This document shows positions 8,581 to 16,521 of a stretch of 57,208 nt of DNA, in pieces (within the stretch, counting starts at the first letter, position 1; the number at the start of each line of letters is the position of its first letter). The notes below the pieces were generated by a model. The model made no database searches. It saw only the letters and a list, made by a program, of their open reading frames with translations, and was not told where the DNA came from. The stretch is from Acidipropionibacterium thoenii DSM 20276 (lineage in GTDB: Bacteria > Actinomycetota > Actinomycetes > Propionibacteriales > Propionibacteriaceae), in contig NZ_AUHZ01000017.1 in assembly GCF_000423445.1 (NCBI RefSeq), positions 1 through 57,208 of the forward strand, written 5' to 3'. The translations under genes and the position numbers were made by a program.

Positions 8581-9278
8581 TGGGGCCTCCCGGCGTCCGG
8601 CATCAGGTACCCCTCGCCGCGCACGGTGAGGATGAGTGCGGCTCCCTCGCCATCGAGGCGATGACGCAACCGGTAGACGGTGGTCTTGATCATCTCCTTG
8701 GAGCCCACCCCGGAGGCGGTGAACCAGACGTCGTTGAGGAGGACGGCCCAGGTGACGACCTCTCCCTTGTGGCGCATCAGGGTGGTGAGCAGCCGCAGCT
8801 CGAGGTCCGACAGATGAAGGTTTCGGCCGCGCCAGAAAGCGGCGCGAAGGGCGGTGTCCACCGTCAGCTCGCCGTTGGCCAGGGTCGTCTCATCGCTGGC
8901 CGGCACAGTGCGACGGAAGATCGCCTGGGCACGCAGCGCCAACTCCCGGGGACTGAAAGGTTTGGTGAGATAGTCGTCGGCCCCGGCCAACAGCCCTTTG
9001 ATCCGATCATCGGTGGTGTTCTTGGCGGTGAGCAGGATCACCGGCGTCGCCGAGACCGATCGGACCCGTTCGCACAGGCTGATTCCCGAGGCGCCGGGAA
9101 GCATGATGTCGAGCACGATGATGTCGATGCGTTGCTGGTTGAACAGTTCCCAGGCGCGTTCGGCGTTGCGAGCCGTCAGGCACCGGAATCCCTGGGTCTC
9201 CAATGCGAAACTGACGATCGACAGCATCTGGGCCTGGTCGTCAACCACCAGCGCCAGTGGCTCTGGCGAAGGAGTCAT
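8577..9278 (-). CDS. OmpR/PhoB-family response regulator
   Basis: A 233-residue two-domain regulator. The receiver domain (about 1-120) has VVDDQ, the phosphoacceptor in IIVLDIMLPG, and LLTAK with the conserved Thr and Lys. The winged-helix DNA-binding domain (about 140-230) shows LSDLELRLLTTLMRHKGEVV and a recognition helix near IKTTVYRLRHRLD. AGGAGG lies 7 bp before the ATG at 9278. The gene overlaps the kinase stop and the binding-protein start by 4 bp each, so its expression is locked to both. It presumably controls this operon. Confidence 0.93.
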   Translation of the reverse strand: MTPSPEPLALVVDDQAQMLSIVSFALETQGFRCLTARNAERAWELFNQQRIDIIVLDIMLPGASGISLCERVRSVSATPVILLTAKNTTDDRIKGLLAGADDYLTKPFSPRELALRAQAIFRRTVPASDETTLANGELTVDTALRAAFWRGRNLHLSDLELRLLTTLMRHKGEVVTWAVLLNDVWFTASGVGSKEMIKTTVYRLRHRLDGEGAALILTVRGEGYLMPDAGRPQ

Positions 9279-10105
9279 GCCTGATCCTCCTTCGGGACGG
9301 CCGGGCAGGGGTGGATGGGAATGGTGCAGAAGATCGAGGTACCCCGCCCGGCCAGGGTGTCCACCAGAACCCGGCCGCCGTGGGCCTCGATGACCCGCTG
9401 TGTCACCATCATTCCCAAACCGGTGCCGTGGCTCTCCAGCGCGGTGAGATCGCCGGTGAATGGTCGGAACAGTTGCTCTCGTTCCGCCTGGCTCATCCCG
9501 GTGCCGTCGTCGGAGACACAGATGATGACGTAACCCTCGGACTCGGTCACCTGAACCGTGACCACCGCCCCCTCGCCGGCATGGCGCACCGCATTGTTGA
9601 CCAGGTTCCACAGTGCCTGGCGCAGCAGATTGGCGTCTGCGGCGAGCATGATCCGTCGCCCGGAGTTCTGCATCTCCAATGGGGTGTGGGTGAGCCGACG
9701 CAGCTCGTTGACGGCGTCCCGGACCAGCCCGCGGATCTCCACCTGGCTGCGATGCAGTTCCACCAGCTGGGCGTCGACCCGGGCCTCGGCGAGCATGTTC
9801 TCGGCCAGCGCCGACATCTGCGCGGTGTTGTCGAGGATGGTCTCGACGAACTCGCGCTGGCGCTCGGTGAGCGGTCCCGGCGTCTCCTCGTTGAGCAGCT
9901 CGGCCGAGCCCTGGATGAGAGCCAACGGGGTGCGCACCTCATGGGAGAAGACGTTGGGACGCTCCATCCGGTGCGCGACCAGAGCCCGCAACTGCTGGTT
10001 GTCGCGCCGGATGAGAATCAGGCTGCGCCGTGCCCGGATCCACAGATCGGTCATCACGAGCCCGGCCGCGATCACGATGAGGAGGATCCACAGAAACGCG
10101 GGCAC
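9275..10105 (-). CDS. Short sensor histidine kinase without an extracytoplasmic domain
   Basis: A 276-residue kinase. Only one membrane helix is seen (about residues 4-22), then a short linker and the dimerisation/phosphoacceptor helix FSHEVRTPLALI (His near 53). The catalytic domain has N-box NLVNNAVRHA, G1 DDGTGM and G2 GTGLGM. No periplasmic sensor, PAS or HAMP domain fits, so signal input probably comes from a partner in the membrane or at the cell surface. It starts at a GTG and is the first gene of the operon ending at 4519. Minus-strand GATACT lies six bases before the GTG with no Shine-Dalgarno, suggesting a leaderless mRNA. Confidence 0.9.
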   Translation of the reverse strand: MPAFLWILLIVIAAGLVMTDLWIRARRSLILIRRDNQQLRALVAHRMERPNVFSHEVRTPLALIQGSAELLNEETPGPLTERQREFVETILDNTAQMSALAENMLAEARVDAQLVELHRSQVEIRGLVRDAVNELRRLTHTPLEMQNSGRRIMLAADANLLRQALWNLVNNAVRHAGEGAVVTVQVTESEGYVIICVSDDGTGMSQAEREQLFRPFTGDLTALESHGTGLGMMVTQRVIEAHGGRVLVDTLAGRGTSIFCTIPIHPCPAVPKEDQA

Positions 10106-10117
10106 CGCGTCAGTATC
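10106..10117 (-). promoter_or_regulatory. Candidate leaderless -10 element of the kinase-ABC operon
   Basis: On the minus strand GATACT (10112-10117) is followed by six bases and the GTG start of the kinase. There is no Shine-Dalgarno-like sequence. A transcript starting at or next to the GTG is expected; a -35 is not obvious. Confidence 0.45.
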
Positions 10118-10141
10118 CCATCCGGGTGAACGGGCAGTGGT

Positions 10142-11080
10142 TCAGACGATCGCCCTGTTGACGAAGTCGATCAGGGTGGCCTCGACCTCGGCCCGGGTGG
10201 CCGGCTCGTTGTGCACCTCGTGGCGGACCCCCGGGTACACGTGGGTCTCGACATCGGTGTGACCGGCGTCCCACAGCTGGTTGGCCACGTGAAGAGCCCC
10301 CTCGCCGTAGTTGGCGACGGGGTCCTGGTCGCCGGCCAGGATGAGCACCGGAAGGCCGGCCGGGATCGCGGCATACCAGGCGGGGTCGTTGACCTGGTCG
10401 TAGATCCCGGCGAAGTCGGAGACGAATCGCAGCGACATCGGCGCGCCGAAGTTGTTCAGCGGGTCGACGGCATGGTCGGCGACCACCCCGGGATCGGAGG
10501 CCACCCAGTCGGTCGGACCGGCGTCCACCCCGAAGCGGTCGGTGAAGCCGTCGAACATCTGGTCGGCGAACTCCTCGCCCGAGGCGGTGGGGTCCCCGGC
10601 GGCGATGGCGGCGGCCAGGCCGGCCCGGTCCAGGGTCTCCTCGATGCCGTGGATCTGCGCCGCGATCCCGCACAGCGCCAGTCCCGACAGGTCCTCGCCG
10701 AAGCGGGCGGCATATCCGCGGGCGATCATCGAGCCCCAGGAGTGGCCGAAGAAGACATAGGGCAGGGTCGGGTGGAGCTCGACGGCCAGGTCGTGCAGGG
10801 TCTTCTCGTCGGCCAGTACGGTCTCCACCCCGTTCTCCCCGGTGTCCTGCCACACTCCGGAGGCCGCGGCGGTCGCGCCATGTCCGGCATGGTCGTCGGC
10901 GGCCACTGCGAAGCCGGCATCCAGCAGGGAGGTGATCATGTGGATGTAGCGCCGGGAGTGCTCCCCCAGACCGTGGGCGATCTGGACGATCGCCCGGGGC
11001 GAGGTGGCCGGGGTGTAGATCCAGGCGTGGATCTCGTCACGCCCGTTGTGTGAGGCAAAGGTCACTTCATTGAGAGCCAT
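10142..11080 (-). CDS. Alpha/beta hydrolase, monoacylglycerol-lipase-like
   Basis: A 312-residue serine hydrolase of the Hydrolase_4 type. HGLGEHSRRY near residue 36 is the oxyanion-hole motif of monoglyceride-lipase-like enzymes. GHSWGSMIARGYA near 112 holds the nucleophile serine. ILAGDQDPVANYG holds the probable acid Asp, and GVRHEVHNE the catalytic His. No signal peptide, so it is probably cytosolic. GAGGAAG lies a few bases before the ATG. The exact substrate (monoacylglycerol, lysophospholipid or another ester) cannot be told from sequence. Confidence 0.88.
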   Translation of the reverse strand: MALNEVTFASHNGRDEIHAWIYTPATSPRAIVQIAHGLGEHSRRYIHMITSLLDAGFAVAADDHAGHGATAAASGVWQDTGENGVETVLADEKTLHDLAVELHPTLPYVFFGHSWGSMIARGYAARFGEDLSGLALCGIAAQIHGIEETLDRAGLAAAIAAGDPTASGEEFADQMFDGFTDRFGVDAGPTDWVASDPGVVADHAVDPLNNFGAPMSLRFVSDFAGIYDQVNDPAWYAAIPAGLPVLILAGDQDPVANYGEGALHVANQLWDAGHTDVETHVYPGVRHEVHNEPATRAEVEATLIDFVNRAIV

Positions 11081-11177
11081 CGATGCTTCCTCAGTGCTGG
11101 ATTCGAGTCGATGCCCGCGGTCATCGTGGACGTCGCCACCCTAGTCGGGTCTCCCGCGGGGTGTGTGCCGTTCGCGG

Positions 11178-11256
11178 GTGCGCAAATCACTCCGCAGACG
11201 GGGCTTTGGGGTCGGTGCCGATGCAGGAACCCTCGTCTGCGGAGTGATCTGCGCAC
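11178..11256. repeat. Dispersed inverted repeat, copy 1
   Basis: Two 23-bp arms (11178-11200 and 11234-11256), one mismatch, separated by 33 bp. The arm core CTCCGCAGACG and its complement recur at 35278-35353 and 36037-36290. It lies in the 300-bp gap between the phosphofructokinase 3' end and the hydrolase 5' end. The rest of this gap shows no gene. Transcribed, it would form a long hairpin. Confidence 0.85.
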
Positions 11257-11380
11257 TCCGGGAGGTGGCCTCGGCGGTGACGGGTCCCGAGCGGGCCGGA
11301 GAGTGCGGTGGTCGCCCCGGTTCAGGCCCGCCAGCCCTCACGCGGATCGGTTCCTCACCCGGTCGAGGCCCTCAGCCGGT

Positions 11381-13663
11381 TCAGCTGCGCAGCTCATCCG
11401 AGACCGTCTTCACCACGGTGCGCAGATCCAGCCACCACTGGTCCCGGGGGCGCCGGTGGAGGGCGTCGACCAGGGAGGGCATGGTGTCCATCGAACCGGC
11501 CCGCAGATGGCCCTCCCGGATACCGATGAAGGAGGCATTGTCGGTGCCGGCGGCCAGCTCGTCGTCGATGAGGTTGAGGCCGCGGTAGGCGAACCGGGTG
11601 GCCATCAGCCGGTCGAAGGGGGACGGCGAGCCGCCCTGCTGCATGTGCCCCAGCACCGCGGTGCGCACGTCATAGAGCCCGTGGGACTCCTCCTCCATCA
11701 CCCGGGCCAGGAAGTCGGTGGTGTAGTTGGCCGAGGCATTCTCATTGCGCACCGCCAGGAACAGTCGGCGTCCATTGGCGAAGGACTCCCGCAACCAGTG
11801 CATATCGGCGACCACGTCGTCCAGGCTGATGCCCTCCTCGTTGAGATAGATCCGTTCCGCGCCGGCCGCCAACCCCGACATCAACGCCAGGTAGCCGCAG
11901 TTCTTGCCCATCGTCTCCACCACGAAGCAACGTTTGGAGGCGATCCCGGACTCCTTGATCTTGTCCATCGCGTCGACGATGACGTTCAGCGCGGTATCGG
12001 CACCGATCGACAGCTCGGATCCAGGCAGATTGTTGTCGATGCTGGCCGGGATGCAGACGGTCGGGATCCGGAAGGCGGGGTAACGGTCCCGTTCGGTCGT
12101 CATCTTGTGGATGCCGTCGTAGGCCGAGTAGCCGCCCACGACGATGAGGGCGTCGATCTCGTTCTTCTCCAGGGACCGGCTGATGGCGTAGAGATCCTCG
12201 GTGCGGGGGACCTCGCGGCGAGTGCCGAGCATCGCGCCGCCCTCCCCGGCCAGCCCCTCGGTCTCCTCCCAGGTGAGCTCGGCGACCTCACCGGCAGCCA
12301 GCCCGATGAACCCGTTGTGGATCCCGATCATGTGGTGGCCGCGGGAGATCCCGAGCCGGGCGAGGCTCCGGGTGGCGGTGTTCATGCCTGGGGCCGGCCC
12401 GCCGGCCAGCATGATCCCGATCCGCTTGTCGGAGGCGATCGGCACGGTGCGCACCGGGGAGGCGACCTCGCTGAAGATGGCGTCCATCTCCACGAAGGAG
12501 CGGCCGCGCATCCGCATCGCCTCGCGGTAGTCGCCGGCCTTGATGAGCTCAGGCACCTGTTGGGTGTCGGCCACTGCCTTGACCAGGGAGATCCGGTCGA
12601 TCCGGTTGGACCTGGTGGCGATCACCCGACCCTCGGAGTCGGGGGTGGCGGTGAGGACCTCGTGGACGGCGTTGTAGCCCAACCAGGTCGACGCCCACCG
12701 GTCGTAGGCGCTCGGTGTCCCGCCGCGCTGGACGTGGCCCAGGATGGTGACCCGGGCGTCCTCGTTGAGCCGGTCGGTGAGCACCTGGCGGACGTAGTCG
12801 GCCTTGATCGGGTTGCCCTCGCGGTCGGTGGCCCCCTCGGCGACGATGACAATGGAGTCGCGGCGTCCGGCACGTCGCCCCGCCTGCAGGTCGGCGCACA
12901 TCCGGTCCTCCCAGCCGGGCTCCGGGGGCTGCTCGGGAACCAGCACGAAGTCGGCCCCGCCGGCCACCGCGCTCATCAGCGCCAGGTAGCCGCAGTGGCG
13001 TCCCATCACCTCGACCACGAAGGAGCGCTGATGGCTGGCGGCGGTGGAGGCCAGGTCGTCGATGGCGTCGACGATGCGATGCAGGGCGGTGTCGGCGCCG
13101 ATCGTCATGTCCGAGCCGACCAGATCGTTGTCGATCGAGCCGACGATTCCCGCGATCATCAAGGTGGGGTGCTCGTGGGCGATCTCAGGGGTGAGATCGC
13201 CGCCCTCGACCAGCTCGGCGATCAGCCCTGACCACTCGTTGCGCAGCAGGTTCAGCCCGGTGAGCGAGCCGTCGCCGCCGATCACCACCAACCGGTCGAT
13301 GCCGCGCTCCAAGAGGTGCTTGACGGCCTTGAGGCGCCCGGAACGCTCTCGCATCTCCTTGCACCGGAAGGTGCCGATGACGGTGCCGCCGCGGTTGAGG
13401 ATCGAGCCGACGTCCTCCCAGTCGAACAGCTTGATGCCGTCGCCGCCGTCGATCATCCCCTGGTAGCCCTCGTAGATGGCGTACACCTCGGCGCCCACGC
13501 TCAGCGCCGAGCGCACCACCGCCCGCACCGCAGCGTTCATCCCCTGGGCATCGCCGCCGCTGGTGAGGATGCCGATCTTGACGCCGTGGCCGTCGGGCAG
13601 AGCTGGGGTGGCATTGATGTCCTCGAAGCTGTGGTGGTCATCGTTCCAGTCGTCACTACGCAC
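11381..13663 (-). CDS. Two-domain 6-phosphofructokinase
   Basis: Double-length phosphofructokinase, 760 residues, about twice the usual bacterial length. The N half starts with KIGILTSGGDAQGMNA and has GGDGS (Gly points to ATP rather than pyrophosphate), SIDND with the catalytic Asp, and MGRHCGYLAL. The C half starts with RIGIMLAGGPAPGMNT but has GGYSA instead of GGDGS and SIDNN instead of SIDND, so it has probably lost catalysis and may be regulatory, as in eukaryotic PFK. It starts at a GTG with CAGACT six bases upstream and no clear ribosome-binding site. It catalyses the committed step of glycolysis; effectors are unknown. Confidence 0.92.
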   Translation of the reverse strand: MRSDDWNDDHHSFEDINATPALPDGHGVKIGILTSGGDAQGMNAAVRAVVRSALSVGAEVYAIYEGYQGMIDGGDGIKLFDWEDVGSILNRGGTVIGTFRCKEMRERSGRLKAVKHLLERGIDRLVVIGGDGSLTGLNLLRNEWSGLIAELVEGGDLTPEIAHEHPTLMIAGIVGSIDNDLVGSDMTIGADTALHRIVDAIDDLASTAASHQRSFVVEVMGRHCGYLALMSAVAGGADFVLVPEQPPEPGWEDRMCADLQAGRRAGRRDSIVIVAEGATDREGNPIKADYVRQVLTDRLNEDARVTILGHVQRGGTPSAYDRWASTWLGYNAVHEVLTATPDSEGRVIATRSNRIDRISLVKAVADTQQVPELIKAGDYREAMRMRGRSFVEMDAIFSEVASPVRTVPIASDKRIGIMLAGGPAPGMNTATRSLARLGISRGHHMIGIHNGFIGLAAGEVAELTWEETEGLAGEGGAMLGTRREVPRTEDLYAISRSLEKNEIDALIVVGGYSAYDGIHKMTTERDRYPAFRIPTVCIPASIDNNLPGSELSIGADTALNVIVDAMDKIKESGIASKRCFVVETMGKNCGYLALMSGLAAGAERIYLNEEGISLDDVVADMHWLRESFANGRRLFLAVRNENASANYTTDFLARVMEEESHGLYDVRTAVLGHMQQGGSPSPFDRLMATRFAYRGLNLIDDELAAGTDNASFIGIREGHLRAGSMDTMPSLVDALHRRPRDQWWLDLRTVVKTVSDELRS

Positions 13664-13675
13664 GCTCCCAGTCTG
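13664..13675 (-). promoter_or_regulatory. Candidate leaderless -10 element of the phosphofructokinase gene
   Basis: Minus-strand CAGACT (13670-13675), six bases, then the GTG start. The same CAGACT-GGGNGC-GTG arrangement precedes nadE at 19534. No good -35 is visible. Confidence 0.35.
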
Positions 13676-13798
13676 CCGTGCCGAGGTGACGAGCAGGTGT
13701 CATGGGGGAGGGTGTCTTCAAGGCCGGGGAGGCCGCTCGGCGTCAGCCGGGTGCGGGCTGGGCCGCGCGGAGCCTCCCCGCGGGGGAGGCCGGGGTTG

Positions 13799-14029
13799 TC
13801 AGGCCGACTTGCGGACCGTGATGCTCCAGCTGGCCTTGCCGACCTTGCGGAAGTCGGTGACGTCGTGGCCCGCCTCGGCGGCCCAGGCCGGGATGGCGGT
13901 GGTGGCCTGGGTGCAGTCGAAGTTGATCACCAGATCGTCTCCGACCGGGATCTGGCTGATCGCCTCACGAGCCTCGATGAGGGGGAAGGGGCAGACGTTG
14001 CCGCCGGTCTCCAGGATGTGGGTGGCCAT
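13799..14029 (-). CDS. tusA: TusA/SirA-family sulfur carrier protein
   Basis: A 76-residue small sulfur-transfer protein. The family motif CPxP is present as NVCPFPLIEAREA (Cys13), the cysteine that carries the persulfide. The rest fits the two-layer TusA fold in length and pattern. AGGAGAACACC precedes the ATG. It lies 108 bp downstream of, and in the same direction as, the YeeE/YedE gene, the usual pairing of a sulfur-compound channel with its cytosolic acceptor. It therefore probably receives sulfur taken up by that protein. Confidence 0.9.
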   Translation of the reverse strand: MATHILETGGNVCPFPLIEAREAISQIPVGDDLVINFDCTQATTAIPAWAAEAGHDVTDFRKVGKASWSITVRKSA

Positions 14030-14087
14030 GGTGTTCTCCTTGGTGAGTGGGTTGGTGGTCGAGTTGGCTGTGGGGTGGCCCTGGTGC

Positions 14088-14129
14088 CGGGTGGGCTCCA
14101 GGTCGGGTGGGCTCCAGGTCGGGTGGGCT
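14088..14129. repeat. 16-bp direct repeat, 2.6 copies
   Basis: The unit CGGGTGGGCTCCAGGT is repeated at 14088, 14104 and, partially, 14120. It lies between the yeeE stop and tusA. It is a simple tandem repeat, with no sign of function beyond spacing the two genes. Confidence 0.8.
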
Positions 14130-14137
14130 GACCGGCG

Positions 14138-15223
14138 TCAGGCCGACACCGGGACGCGAGCAGGTTCCGGCGCAGCAGGGGCGCTGGTCAGGGTGTGCGG
14201 CACGCTGCGGGCCGCCCGCGGCTGGAGGTAGCGCACCGCCAGTCCGACGCCGAGGAAGGTGAAGCCGAAGGCCAGCCAGCCCTGCCAGGCCAGCTGGGCG
14301 GTCTCGACCATCGAGTTGCCGATGGTGCAACCGCCGGCCAGGGAGGCGCCGATACCCAGGCCGATGCCGCCGATCGCCGAGCGGATCGCGGTCCCGGCGT
14401 CGGGCACTCGGACTCGGAACTCGCCGCTGGCCAGAGCCGCGATCGAGGAGCCGAAGAGGATGCCCAGCACCAGCCAGACCCCCCAGTCGATGCGGGTGGA
14501 GTCGCCGGTGGCGAACCAGTTGGCCAGGTTGGCCGAGGGGGTGGTGATGCCCAGGCCGGCCTGGCGTCCGCTGGCGAAGCTCAGCGGGTAGGCGACGATC
14601 GCGACGGCCGAGATGATGAGGGCGGTCGCCAGCGGGTGCCACGGCTTCTCGAACAGCAGGTGTGCCAGGCCGGTGCGGGTGGGCGGCAGGGTGGCGACGG
14701 TGCGGCGGGGCCGGGTGAGTTCCCGGTAGACCAGGTATCCGGCGACGATCACGAGGACCGCGACGACGATCCACGGTGAGATGTGGAAGGTGGCCGGGAT
14801 GGTGGTGGCCGGCGCGGTGACGCTGCGCAGTCCGTCGTTCAGCGGGGCCAGCGGGCCGTACTTCATGGCTGCTGCGGAGGCGCCGTAGAGCACCAGGGCG
14901 ATCCAGCTTCCGACGAGGCCTTCACCGGCCCGGTACCAGGTGCCGGTGGCGCAGCCGGCGGCCAGCACCATGGCGACGCCGAAGATCAGGGAGCCGACGG
15001 CGACTGCCAGCCAGGGCAGTGCTTTGTGGGTGAGATGCACGACGCCGGTGGCATCGAGCACGGCGACGCCGACCGCCTGGATCGCGATGATGGCGATGAA
15101 GGCGGTGAAGTAGCTGCTGCGCTTGGTCTGCCACATGTCGCGGAAGGCTGTCGTCACGCAGAATCGGCCCCGTTGCAGGGCGAATCCGAATATCAGTCCG
15201 ACGAGAAGTCCGGTCAATGCCAT
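14138..15223 (-). CDS. YeeE/YedE-family sulfur transport membrane protein
   Basis: A 361-residue membrane protein with about 9-10 helices. Conserved cysteine motifs line the predicted path in this family and are present here: LQRGRFCVTTAFRD near the N-terminus, LAAGCATGTWYR, and LAGGCTIGNSM in the second half. The relative TsuA imports thiosulfate. AAGGAACAACC precedes the ATG at 15223. It pairs with tusA downstream. The 600-bp upstream region holds a candidate operator. Thiosulfate is the best guess for substrate, by family only. Confidence 0.87.
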   Translation of the reverse strand: MALTGLLVGLIFGFALQRGRFCVTTAFRDMWQTKRSSYFTAFIAIIAIQAVGVAVLDATGVVHLTHKALPWLAVAVGSLIFGVAMVLAAGCATGTWYRAGEGLVGSWIALVLYGASAAAMKYGPLAPLNDGLRSVTAPATTIPATFHISPWIVVAVLVIVAGYLVYRELTRPRRTVATLPPTRTGLAHLLFEKPWHPLATALIISAVAIVAYPLSFASGRQAGLGITTPSANLANWFATGDSTRIDWGVWLVLGILFGSSIAALASGEFRVRVPDAGTAIRSAIGGIGLGIGASLAGGCTIGNSMVETAQLAWQGWLAFGFTFLGVGLAVRYLQPRAARSVPHTLTSAPAAPEPARVPVSA

Positions 15224-15334
15224 GGTTGTTCCTTGTCTGTGCGTGGAGTGAGGGTGTGTCGATAGAGGTGTGGAATATGCGGCAGAAATTGGGCGTGCCG
15301 ATACCGCTGAGATGGTCAGAACGAGGAGACAATG

Positions 15335-15355
15335 ACACCAATGACGCAATGGTGT
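15335..15355. promoter_or_regulatory. Candidate operator upstream of the YeeE/YedE gene
   Basis: Inverted repeat ACACCA (15335-15340) and TGGTGT (15350-15355) with a 9-bp spacer, about 110 bp before the yeeE ATG. The heptamer CAATGAC also repeats within it at 9-bp spacing. The dimension suits a dimeric regulator, but no regulator gene is adjacent. Confidence 0.3.
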
Positions 15356-15756
15356 TCTGGGAGTTCCGTGACGCCCATCACGACCGCGAGCCCCGTGGCA
15401 GTCTGATCTGACAGAGTCTGCTCGGGCGGACGCCCTGCCGGGCCGGGGTCTGCAGAGATGACGCTGCAGTTGCCCCTCACCAGCGACGGGAGGGGGGAAG
15501 GGTGCCGGTGGGAGAGGGCCGAATCGGCTCTCACAAGCGGATCAGCGGGCCCTCAGGGGTGGCTCAGCAAGCCGGACAGGACATTCGAGCCGGACAGCAC
15601 CGACACGACATCCGGGCAGCGGTGCTACGACCGGTCCGGAACGGGATGATCCCGAGTGTCGTCATGACGGGTTCCTTCGATGCCTGGCGATTCCTCATGG
15701 CGCCGGGATGAGCCGGGCACCGAATCGCTGGAATGGATCTTGCTGTGAATCCAACA

Positions 15757-15781
15757 TGTTCACCCCGAATCGGGATGAACA
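15757..15781. repeat. 25-bp imperfect palindrome
   Basis: TGTTCACCCCGA and its near-complement TCGGGATGAACA pair over 25 bp with one mismatched pair besides the central base. It lies 47 bp past the 3' end of the 15828-16352 gene on the minus strand, so it could terminate that transcript. Alternatively it is an operator next to the TATAAT at 15789. Confidence 0.45.
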
Positions 15782-15827
15782 GAGTTCATATAATCACGGG
15801 ATCGATCGCAGTGCAAGCCTTGCCAAG

Positions 15828-16352
15828 TCAGTCGTCGATCATATCTTCTGTGATGGGCGAACCTGCGAACCAGTCGAGACGGGGTGTGTGCTCCCACTCG
15901 CCGATGGCGTCGCGCAACTCCAGCATCCTGACGTGGATTGCATCAGTGGCGGTGAAACTGCACAGTCCGTAGCACTTGATGGCACGGAGCTTCCCCGAGT
16001 CCTGGCCCTTCACGGCAAGTGTGACCGCCAGAGCTCCCTCCCCCCACCTGCCGATCACAAAAGTCGAGTCGCACAGACCGATGCCGACGATGTCGCTGAA
16101 CCGGATGATCTGATGGCCCCAGAGCCGCCGAGTCACCTTCACTGTTCTGGTTTCCCGGTCGACTTGAACACGACCGTTGAAGGCTAGCTTCAGCCCAGCC
16201 AGTAGGAACAGCAAGGAACCCGCGATGAAGGCTGCTTGCTGAGGTGCAGAGTCCGCATCTGCGAAACAGCCGAACAGGAGCGCGGCGATGGTGAGGTCGA
16301 ACATGGCACCTACGAGCTTGGAGTAGGCCGTTGGCCTGATGGTCCTGATCAT
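15828..16352 (-). CDS. Hypothetical membrane protein with PH-like domain
   Basis: A 174-residue protein. Two hydrophobic helices lie near residues 13-30 and 40-58. A soluble part begins FNGRVQVDRETRTVKVTRRLWGHQIIRFSDI, the strand pattern often seen in small membrane-linked bacterial PH-like domains, and ends in an acidic tail. GGAGCGCCC precedes the ATG. I do not recognise a specific family. It looks somewhat less GC-rich than neighbouring genes and sits beside another unassigned gene, so the pair may be accessory. Confidence 0.65.
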   Translation of the reverse strand: MIRTIRPTAYSKLVGAMFDLTIAALLFGCFADADSAPQQAAFIAGSLLFLLAGLKLAFNGRVQVDRETRTVKVTRRLWGHQIIRFSDIVGIGLCDSTFVIGRWGEGALAVTLAVKGQDSGKLRAIKCYGLCSFTATDAIHVRMLELRDAIGEWEHTPRLDWFAGSPITEDMIDD

Positions 16353-16521
16353 GGGCGCTCCCGCCTCCGTTGCTCGCCTCGGTGGTGTCCTGCGAGGGAG
16401 TCTTCCATGCTGGGCCGCAGATTGGGTGAGATCACTCTGACGAGTGAAGGTTCTCGGTTGCGTCGACAGATTCGAGCACCCGAGGGCGCGGCGAGTGGGC
16501 TTGGAGTCAGTCCGGGTCGGA

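Larger units (their letters stand above)
15224..15827. other. Long intergenic region upstream of the YeeE/YedE gene
   Basis: Six hundred bases with no convincing gene on either strand. I see two dyads, listed separately (15335-15355 and 15757-15781), and a consensus TATAAT at 15789-15794 on the plus strand with no plus-strand gene after it. I looked for a riboswitch-like leader before yeeE and could not match a known class. Confidence 0.6.

Noticed and set aside
11111-13231. A 706-codon open frame on the plus strand opposite phosphofructokinase
   Set aside because: High GC content keeps the complementary frame open; the minus strand encodes clear PFK motifs throughout and the plus product has low-complexity composition.
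11381-13663. Phosphofructokinase length explained by two genes merged through a missing stop
   Set aside because: Both halves are in one frame with a smooth linker, and the second half has the changed motifs expected of a long-standing fusion.
15224-15500. Riboswitch (SAM-type or similar) before yeeE
   Set aside because: I could not match core motifs of a known class; only simple dyads are visible.
15789-15794. TATAAT as a promoter for an annotated gene
   Set aside because: No plus-strand gene follows; the gene downstream reads the other way, so only an unknown RNA could use it.
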